Assembly: GCA_028823035.1 (NCBI GenBank)
Contig: JAPKCI010000031.1
Coordinates: 1 to 43,402, forward strand
Origin: Rubripirellula sp.
GTDB taxonomy: Bacteria > Planctomycetota > Planctomycetia > Pirellulales > Pirellulaceae
Length of the DNA stretch: 43,402 nucleotides
Direction of reading: 5' to 3'
Below, piece by piece: positions 8,980 to 17,500 of this stretch (positions within the stretch are counted from its first letter, which is position 1; each line of letters starts with the position of its first letter). The position numbers and the translations under genes were made by a program. Below the pieces are notes generated by a model. The model was not told where the DNA came from. It ran no database searches and worked only from the letters and a program-made list of their open reading frames with translations.

Positions 8980-11460
8980 ATGAACAAATTCATCTGCACC
9001 AGCTCGTGCCTTTCAGTGATTTGTTTTTCCGTCCTCACGGCGACGGCGGCAGATCACCCAGGATTGGGACCGCGAGGTGATTTGGTTCGACTGCAAATTG
9101 AACCGGCCGGCGAACCGGCCTTGATCGGAAGCAACGCGCGAAAACAGTTGATTGTGACCGGTGTGTATTCCAGTGGTCAAAATCACGACCTGACGGACAA
9201 AGTCAGCTACACGCTAGTACCAGCTCAACTTGCCAGTATCAATCCCGACGGGTTAGTGCAGCCATTCGTTGACGGTGACGTAACGATTACGGCCAATGAG
9301 CCGTCTGGGAAATCTGCCTCACTCAAACTGAAGATATCAAGTTGTAGTGAAGAGTTGCCCATTAATTTCGCAAACGAAATCGTGCCGATCTTCACAAAGA
9401 GTGGATGTAACGCCGGAGGCTGTCACGGCAAAACAGATGGTCAAAACGGATTCCGACTTTCGCTATTGGGATTCTACCCAAAGGACGACTACGAGTTTCT
9501 GGTTCACGAGGATCGCGGTCGTCGTATTTTTCTGAGCGACCCTGAATTCAGTTTACTGTTGCAAAAGCCTGCCAACCTGTTGCCCCATGGTGGCGGAAAG
9601 CGTCTCGAAAAGGGGTCCTATGAATGGCAATTGATCTCGCGTTGGATTCAGCAGGGTACGCCGTTCGGCAGCGACGATGATCCCACTCTTGAACGGATTG
9701 ACGTCACCCCAAATGTTCGCGAGATGAATTTCAACACCAGTCAACAGATTGCCGTGACGGCTCATTACAACGATGGCACTACCCGGGATGTGACACAACT
9801 GGCTTCTTACGAACCCAATCATGAAGATATGGCAAGTTGCGATAACAATGGCCGGGTTACTGTTCAGCAAGTGCCTGGCGAAGTCGCCATCATGGTTCGA
9901 TTCTCAGGGCATGTGTCCGTTTTTCGATCGATCATTCCGCAAGGCCTGCCCGTTCCCACAACGCCTCCCGAAAAAACGTTTCTGGACCGTTTGGTTTACA
10001 AAAAACTTGAACAGCTTGGCATTCCACCCTCCGAACTGTGCGATGATTCGACATTCATTCGTCGTGTGACCGTCGACATCACTGGTTGCCTTCCGTCCAT
10101 TGAAGAAACAAACAAGTTTGCAGCCAATAAAAATTCTGCAAAACGTGACCAGTTAGTAGACCGCCTGGTGGAGTCCACCGGCTACGCCGATTACTTCGCA
10201 AATAAGTGGGCCTCAGTCTTACGCAACAAAAGACGCAACAACAATGACATCCCGTACACCTACCGTTTTCACTCGTGGATACGCCGTGTTCTGCGTGAAA
10301 ACATGCCTTACGATCAATTCGTTCGTAGCATCCTGACAGCCTCGGGAGACCCCGCTACTCATCCACCGGTTGCCTGGTATCGCGAGCTTCGCTCAACCAC
10401 TGCCAAAATGGAGGACACCGCTCAGTTATTTCTAGGGATGCGGTTAGCCTGCGCTAAATGTCACCACCACCCCTTCGAACGCTGGAGCCAGCAGGATTAC
10501 TACGGATTCGAAGCGTTCTTTACGCAAACCGCGATGAAGAGCAGCAAGTACAATCCCCAACCAAATGTTCCTGACACTGTCTTTGTGAAAGTTGCCGTTG
10601 CCAAGTCCCGAAACCCCCGCAGCGGAGCTGACGTTCCCCCTACGCCGCTGGGTGCCGAGCCGTTGGAACTTCAACCGTACGAAGATGCACGCCATTACCT
10701 TGTCGATTGGATGGCAGATCCCGCAAACCCTTTCTTTGCCAAGGCACTGGTCAATCGCTATTGGAAGCATTTTTTCAGTAAAGGTATTGTTGACCCCGAA
10801 GACGACCTGCGTGTTACCAATCCCCCCTCAAACCCCGAACTGCTTGACGCCCTAGCCAAACATTTTGTGGATCACAAATTTGATCTGAAAGACCTTGTCA
10901 AGACAATTTGCAAGTCGAGCGTGTACCAACTCAGCAGCGAGCCTACTGAATCCAACATCACTGACGATCAGAACTTCTCAAGGTTTTATCCGCGGCGGTT
11001 TTCTGCTGAGGTGCTGAACGATGCTGTCAACTCAGTGGCAATCTCGCCAAGCGATTTCAATGGCATTCCCAAAGGGACGACTGCCGTCCAACTTCCCGAT
11101 AACGGTTTCAATAACTATTTCCTGCAAGTTTTCGGGAAGCCGGCGGCAGAGAGTGCCTGCGAATGCGAACGTTCCGTGGAAGCGAATCTGTCCCAGTCGC
11201 TGCATCTATTAAATTCCAGCGACATTCAGAATCGCTTGCAGCGTAATGGCGGAAGAGCATCGTCATTGTCAGGTGATGCCGACAGAACAGATTCGGAAAA
11301 AGTCCGCGAACTCTATGTCGCCGCCTTCAGCCGCGAACCAACACCCAAAGAACTTGCGTTTGTTGTCAGCAGCGTGGCGGCTTACACCAACAAGCAACAA
11401 GCGTGGGAAGACGTCCTGTGGGCCATTTTCAACGCCAAAGAGTTTCAGTTCGTAAGGTAA
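8980..11460 (+). CDS. DUF1549/DUF1553 protein with Ig-like domains and CX4CH site
   Basis: Exported protein of 826 residues. Residues 1-24 are a signal peptide. About 35-115 resembles a bacterial Ig-like (Big_2) domain, and a second such domain lies at about 240-330. Between them is a cytochrome-like segment with C143-NAGG-C148-H149, a CX4CH spacing instead of the usual CXXCH. DUF1549 spans about 335-545 and contains a standard C491-AK-C494-H495 site followed by HHPFERW. DUF1553 spans about 567-800. Covalent heme binding is expected from the motifs but not proven. The next gene's ATG overlaps this stop as TAATG, so translation is probably coupled. The subclass with Ig-like domains and CNAGxCHG is recurrent in planctomycetes; no enzyme activity is established. 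Confidence 0.88.
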   Translation: MNKFICTSSCLSVICFSVLTATAADHPGLGPRGDLVRLQIEPAGEPALIGSNARKQLIVTGVYSSGQNHDLTDKVSYTLVPAQLASINPDGLVQPFVDGDVTITANEPSGKSASLKLKISSCSEELPINFANEIVPIFTKSGCNAGGCHGKTDGQNGFRLSLLGFYPKDDYEFLVHEDRGRRIFLSDPEFSLLLQKPANLLPHGGGKRLEKGSYEWQLISRWIQQGTPFGSDDDPTLERIDVTPNVREMNFNTSQQIAVTAHYNDGTTRDVTQLASYEPNHEDMASCDNNGRVTVQQVPGEVAIMVRFSGHVSVFRSIIPQGLPVPTTPPEKTFLDRLVYKKLEQLGIPPSELCDDSTFIRRVTVDITGCLPSIEETNKFAANKNSAKRDQLVDRLVESTGYADYFANKWASVLRNKRRNNNDIPYTYRFHSWIRRVLRENMPYDQFVRSILTASGDPATHPPVAWYRELRSTTAKMEDTAQLFLGMRLACAKCHHHPFERWSQQDYYGFEAFFTQTAMKSSKYNPQPNVPDTVFVKVAVAKSRNPRSGADVPPTPLGAEPLELQPYEDARHYLVDWMADPANPFFAKALVNRYWKHFFSKGIVDPEDDLRVTNPPSNPELLDALAKHFVDHKFDLKDLVKTICKSSVYQLSSEPTESNITDDQNFSRFYPRRFSAEVLNDAVNSVAISPSDFNGIPKGTTAVQLPDNGFNNYFLQVFGKPAAESACECERSVEANLSQSLHLLNSSDIQNRLQRNGGRASSLSGDADRTDSEKVRELYVAAFSREPTPKELAFVVSSVAAYTNKQQAWEDVLWAIFNAKEFQFVR

Positions 11461-14400
11461 TGCGGGCAATGATACAAAAAAAAATCAAAACTTGGTTGTG
11501 CAATCACTGCGTCTCGTCTGCATTGGCGTTTGTCGTGTTGGCCTGTCCAGCCACGGCCCAACTGCCGACCTCTCAATTCGAAGAGATTTTTCCTGCCGGC
11601 GGTGCAGTAAATTCAACCGTTGAGGTCAGCATTCTCGGCAACAATCTTGATGAAACGGACAAACTGTGGTTCTCTCATCCCGGCATTACATCCAAACAGA
11701 AAATTTCGGAACCGAACCCGTTCGACGAGACCGCTCTGCCCGTTGAAAACACCTTCCTTGTGACAATCGCAGCAAACGTACCTGCCGGCAGATACGAGAC
11801 TCGATCACATGGAAAGTATGGCCTGTCCAACCCGAGGTCTTTCATGGTGAGTTGGGTTGGCGACATCTCTGAAGTGGAACCAAACGGTGGGAATGATATG
11901 CCCGCATGGAGCGAGGTCGATGAAGGTGATAACAATACAGTCCTGACCAATCCCGCCACTGAATTAACGTTGCCTGCCACCGTTAATGGCAAATCGAATG
12001 CCGTGGCTGATGTCGATTGGTACCGCTTCAAGGGCACAGCAAAAGCCCGATTGTTAATCAACGGTTTTGCAAAGCGGATCGACTCAAAAATTGATCTGAG
12101 CATCACCTTATACAACGCGGATGGGTCAATCGTCGCGGAATCCCGGATCGGTGCTGGCAGTGACCCGTTGATTGATGCAGTACTTACGACCAGCGGCGTC
12201 TACTTTGTTAAAATCCATGATGCGTTGTACAGAACAGGGACGGGGTTCCACTACCGGTTTTCGATAGGGTCGCAACCGCATATCGATTTCATATTTCCGC
12301 CCGCTGGAGAACCTGGAACAAATAATAAATACACGGTTTACGGCTGCAACCTGCCCGGAGGAATCCGCACAGACTTGAAAGTTGACGGGTATCCTTTAGA
12401 GAAAAAAGAAACCCAAATTGCGGTTCCTGCCAACGGCACTGATAAGCTTGTGTTTTCTTCATTTCTCGGTCCTCACCAAGGTGGCATGGATGGTTTCGAG
12501 TTCAGAATTGGCAAAGGAAAAGATCGGTCAAACCCTCTGCTCATGACAGTTGCAACTGCTCCCGTCGTCCTGGAACAGGACAATAATGATCGCGCGGAAG
12601 ACCCCCAGAAATTGTCACCTCCCTGCGAAGTTGCCGGTAAGTTCTATCCCCAACGCGATGCGGACTGGTTCTCGTTCGAGGCAAAGAAGAACGAAACCTG
12701 GATCCTCGATGTCATCTCGCAGCGTCTTGGCCTGCTAACGGATGCTTCTCTCTTGGTTCAGCGAGTAAGTGTTGATGACAACGGAGAGACTAAAATCACC
12801 GATGTTAATTTCGTTGACGATGTTCAGGAAACGAACACCAACAATCGGGTGGGGCGGCATGAATTTGACTATCGAACCACCGATCCCACGTTTCTGCTCA
12901 AGGCACCTGAGGACGGAACTTATCGCATTCTGCTGCGTGACGGCCACAGTAGTGTCAAGACTGACCCCCGTTTATTTTACCGCTTTGCAGTACGGCGACC
13001 TGATCCTGACTTTCGCATTGTTGCTGTGCCAGGTAACTCGTCCGGTTCCATGCTATTGCGACGGGGCGGACGCTCTATCGTTCGCTTGTTTGCGTTCCGC
13101 CGCGATGGGTACAACGGTGAGATTCAGGTTACATGTAACGGACTGCCCAAAGGGGTAACGACAGAACCTGTCACCATTGGCCCCGGTAATTCAAAGGGAA
13201 CCTTGATCCTGTCCACCTCGGACGATGCACCGCCAGCAACGAATTCATTAACCATCAAAGCGACTGCTGTGGTTGATGGCAAAACATTGACGCGCAACGC
13301 CCGCTATGGAAACGTCGTGGAAACATTCCAGTTTTCACAGCCGAATTCAAATCTGCCAAGCGCTATGTCCCGTGTTGTTGAAGGGATCCAGGTCTGCGTT
13401 ACTGATTACGATCCGGCGCCGATGCGGTTGACCATTGGCGACGGCAAGTCAATGAAAACGGCTCGCGGTGGCAAACTGAAGATTCCTTATCAAGTCAAAA
13501 AAACAAAGGGCGCAACTGGCAATCTGAATGGATTCGTTTTGGATTCACCCCCGCAGACCGGCGCACCGCAGGTGAATATCGGGGCGAATGAAGAAGGCGA
13601 ATTCGAGATAACCTTCAGAGCTACAACTCCGCCCGGCGTCTATACCGTTTATCTGGCAGGATACAATCAGGGATACAGTTACGCACGCAATCCCGAAATG
13701 GCCGAAGCAGCAACAAACAGACAGGAACGGGTTGCCGAAATCTTTGCCAAATCACAGAAGGCCCTGCAAGAAAAGCAGGCCGAATCTAGAAAGCGGGCAA
13801 CGGAAGTACTGACCGCTACGAACAAGTTGACTCAGGATAAATCAAAGTCAAAATCCGCGGTCACGGCAGTTGCAACCACCCAAACAGCTGCCGATAAAGC
13901 GAGTGTCAATTTAAAACAAAAGCAGGATGCATTTGCTTCAAATCAGGAAGATGAATCATTGAAAACACAGGTGGCCCAGTCAAAGACTGCCGCCGAACAG
14001 GCACAACAGAAGCTGGTCAATGCAAAACAGTCTGTGGACCAGGCCATGAAGGAAGTTGCGGATACAGAGAACAGTCTGAAGGCAGGCCAGGAAGCCAAAA
14101 TCAACGCTGACAAAGCATTGGTAGCTGCAACTGAATTCCAAAAGAAGGCACAGCAGGAAAAGCAACGAGCCGATCAATTTGCCAGTAAAAAGAAATCTGA
14201 ATCCAACCCACGCAACATCAATTTTCACGTGCCATCGAATTCATTGACAATCACTATCGATGAGTTCCCCGTTGAAATTGGTGTTTTGACAGACAAGTTG
14301 ACGGTAAAGCAGGGCGAGAAAATCGAAGTGCCCATCAAGCTGACGCGGCTTTATGACTTTGCAGCAAACGTCATCGTGCAAACACAGATTCCTGGCGGTG

Positions 14401-14597
14401 TTAGCGGCGTTTCCGGTCAATCGATCACCATACCGGCTAACAAAGATGAGTTGAAATTTGAAATCACGGTTCTGGATAATGCGACAGTTGGCACCCATGA
14501 TTGCACTGTACGCCTGCTAATGAACTTCAATGGCCAAAACCTCACCATGGAACGGCCCCTGTCGTTCACGGTTATTGAGGTAAAAAAGGAAAAGTGA
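11460..14597 (+). CDS. PPC-domain exported protein with C-terminal coiled coil
   Basis: Exported protein of about 1045 residues. A signal peptide covers about 1-34 (ending TAQ). Next come an IPT/Ig-like opening (FEEIFPAGG) and two bacterial pre-peptidase C-terminal-type beta domains, about 171-270 (VDWYRFKG) and 387-510 (DADWFSFEA). Further beta-rich segments lead to a long Ala/Lys/Gln/Glu-rich coiled coil at about 755-911, then a final Ig-like domain. No peptidase catalytic residues are seen. I chose the ATG at 11460 because it overlaps the previous stop as TAATG; the ATG at 11469 is an equally possible start, with AAGG eleven bases ahead. The gene ends in a GTGA overlap with the next. The coiled coil matches in style the one in the following gene, which suggests the two products may pair (inference). 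Confidence 0.83.
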   Translation: MRAMIQKKIKTWLCNHCVSSALAFVVLACPATAQLPTSQFEEIFPAGGAVNSTVEVSILGNNLDETDKLWFSHPGITSKQKISEPNPFDETALPVENTFLVTIAANVPAGRYETRSHGKYGLSNPRSFMVSWVGDISEVEPNGGNDMPAWSEVDEGDNNTVLTNPATELTLPATVNGKSNAVADVDWYRFKGTAKARLLINGFAKRIDSKIDLSITLYNADGSIVAESRIGAGSDPLIDAVLTTSGVYFVKIHDALYRTGTGFHYRFSIGSQPHIDFIFPPAGEPGTNNKYTVYGCNLPGGIRTDLKVDGYPLEKKETQIAVPANGTDKLVFSSFLGPHQGGMDGFEFRIGKGKDRSNPLLMTVATAPVVLEQDNNDRAEDPQKLSPPCEVAGKFYPQRDADWFSFEAKKNETWILDVISQRLGLLTDASLLVQRVSVDDNGETKITDVNFVDDVQETNTNNRVGRHEFDYRTTDPTFLLKAPEDGTYRILLRDGHSSVKTDPRLFYRFAVRRPDPDFRIVAVPGNSSGSMLLRRGGRSIVRLFAFRRDGYNGEIQVTCNGLPKGVTTEPVTIGPGNSKGTLILSTSDDAPPATNSLTIKATAVVDGKTLTRNARYGNVVETFQFSQPNSNLPSAMSRVVEGIQVCVTDYDPAPMRLTIGDGKSMKTARGGKLKIPYQVKKTKGATGNLNGFVLDSPPQTGAPQVNIGANEEGEFEITFRATTPPGVYTVYLAGYNQGYSYARNPEMAEAATNRQERVAEIFAKSQKALQEKQAESRKRATEVLTATNKLTQDKSKSKSAVTAVATTQTAADKASVNLKQKQDAFASNQEDESLKTQVAQSKTAAEQAQQKLVNAKQSVDQAMKEVADTENSLKAGQEAKINADKALVAATEFQKKAQQEKQRADQFASKKKSESNPRNINFHVPSNSLTITIDEFPVEIGVLTDKLTVKQGEKIEVPIKLTRLYDFAANVIVQTQIPGGVSGVSGQSITIPANKDELKFEITVLDNATVGTHDCTVRLLMNFNGQNLTMERPLSFTVIEVKKEK

Positions 14598-17500
14598 ATC
14601 GAAAGCCGATGACTTCATTCACAGACCACAGAGGATGTACCTGCTGCAACCACGGCGATCGCTTGGCGGTTGAGCACCAGAAGCAAGCTTTGCATCGCCA
14701 GCTTCGCTGGACACTTCTGTCGTCGTTAGGATTGTTTCTTGCAAGTCAAACGTTTGCCAGCGATCCCATCACGATTGAGAACATTCAACGCAAAGAACCG
14801 GTGTCCTTCGAGAACGAAGTCCTTCCTATTCTCAGGGAGAACTGTCTTGCCTGCCACTCTGCCGGTGAAAAACAGGGCAACCTGGTGCTTGAGTCACCAC
14901 AAGGAATGCTCAAGGGTGGTGATACCGGACCTGGCGCCATCCCCGGACGAGGAGCCGAAAGTTTGATCGTCCAATTGGCGTCACACCAGGACGGACCCGC
15001 CATGCCACCAGAGGACAACGACGTTGCCGCAAGCAACCTGACGCCGACGGAACTCGGGATTCTGCAACTTTGGATTGATCAAGGTGCCAAGGGCAGCGGT
15101 GGAATTGATTCTCTTTCTCCCAAGCAGTGGCAGCCACTGCCGCTGGGTGTTCATCCCGTGCAAGCCATTGCATTATCAGAGGATGGACAATTCATTGCCT
15201 GCAGTCGAGCCAACCAGATCTTTCTGTACCATGTTCCAACTGGCCAACTCGTCACCAAACTCTCTGATGCAAGCCTTGATTCAGAACAGAACACTGGCAT
15301 TGCCCACCGTGACATGGTGCAATCGTTGACCTTCAATGTCGGTGGAGACCTGCTGGCGTCGGGTGGTTTTCGGGAAGTCAAGTTGTGGCGCCGCCCTGAG
15401 GACGTTCAACAGCTGAACCTGAGCGTAGATGCAGCGGCGTCTTCGGTTGTCGTCAGTCCTGACAAACAGTGGATCGCCGTCGGGACAGCCAATCATACGA
15501 TTCAGCTTTTCAACGCCAGAGACGGCAAGCCCGGTCCTCTACTCTCTGGTCATTCCGACAAAGTCACGTCATTACGCTTCACCTCAGATGGACAGAGACT
15601 GGTTTCCGGCTCCGCAGACGGCAATGTAAGGGTTTGGAGTGTTGCCGATGGATCGCCGACTGGGATCCTTGAAACCCCTGCAGCCGTCAACGCAATCGAA
15701 CTTGTCGAAGTAAAAACATCCGACGGAAATAGCAGCCAGTTTCTTGCTACTGGCGATGCCAAAAATACACTCCGAACCTGGGAACTCCCCGAGGCGATGC
15801 CTAGCACGATCGCCAATCCAAAAAAATCGGTCCCAAAACCACCGGCCATCTTAAAAATGGTGGCCTCGTGGGATGGAAGTCAGGTGGCATTACTGCATGC
15901 TGACAAAACCATTCAGGTTCTGGCGTTATCGCAACCTGACGAGGCTGGCGATCCCACAATCGCCAGCTGGCAGCCAGAAGCAGATGTATCCTCCATGGCC
16001 TTCCTTTCAGGCCCAGACGAGACGAATGCGTTGATGACCGGAGGCGCCACTGGATCGACACAACTCTGGAGTTTGCCAGATCACATCCTACTGGCAACCT
16101 GGTTCGGAGAACCGGAACCCACGACATCCGTGACAGTCTCGAACGACGGCAAGCAGGCGGCCACTGGGTACGCCAATGGTACGATCACTCTCTGGAATAC
16201 TGACCAATCTGACTTGGCTGATTCGTCAGTCACAATGGAAACCAATGCTCCAGTCAAGATCGCAGTACTCAGTCCCTCAAGAAAGCTGCTTGCAGTCGCC
16301 GGAATCCAAAATGGCAAGCCCGCGATTTTCCTTCGGAATCTCGAAAAAGGAACGCTTGCTGGAACGCTGCTCGGCCATACCGACGGAATAACAAATCTCT
16401 CGTTTTCTGCCAATGAAAGTCGGATAGCGTCGAGTTCAACGGACAAGACCATTCGAATCTGGGATCTTGGTAACCCAGCAGTTCCACAGGTTGGTCTTTT
16501 GGAACTCGCGTCGCCAGCAACCACCGTGGCCGCCAACGACGATGGATCCCAGATTCTAGCCGGATTTGATGACAAAGCATTGCGGTTGTATCAGGTTTCC
16601 GACGGCGAAGTTCTGAAAGAATTCACCGGTCATGGGGCAGGCTTGATTGCCAGTGGTTTCATCGGTCCTCAACCGTTTTCGATTTCGGCTGACAAATCGG
16701 TCCGGTTTTGGAATCCTGCTGACGGGACGCAGGCACGTACCTTTTCTATGCCGACGGACATCACCGCATTTGCTCTTTCAGATGATCAAAGCCGGATGGC
16801 TTTCGGTTGCGCCGACAAACAGTTTCGACTAGTTCAGGCAGATAATGGCACCGTTCTTCAAACCCTGCAGGGTCCCGATGAACCGGTTACATCCATCGCG
16901 TTTTCTGCGGGAACTGAGTTAGTGTCAGTCCTCAGCGCCGGTGGCTCGTTATCAGTCTGGGATGTCGCTACCGGCAAATTTCGCGAATCGATTCAGGACC
17001 CAACACTGACTGCAGCGTGGTTCGAGAATGACAAAGCGAATCTCAGCGTGGGCGACACCGCCGGTCACGTTTCAACAAGCAGATTGAGGTACAGTCGCAA
17101 CCTGGTTTCTGGAACAAAACCGATCAAATCGTTGCTCTTTCAATCCGACGGCCAACTGATTTTCATGGCTGACGCTGATGGGGCACTACGAGGCTACAAC
17201 ACGACCACGGGACAACAGACCTTTTCCACGTCCCACGGTTCAAACATCAACGACGTCGCCATTTCGCCTGATCAAAAAATCTTGGCAACTGCGGGCGAGA
17301 ATGGAGTGCTGAGACTTTGGCAACCGAATGGAAACGCGTTTAAACCATCGCAGATCGACAACTTGCCTGGTCCAATCCAGTCAGTCGCGTTTTCACCGGA
17401 TTCGACCAAAATCATTGTCAGCACCAAGGGGGACAGCCACACTGCACACGTTTTCGACGTGAACGCAGGATCGCTACTGCAGACGTTTACATTGAACGAT

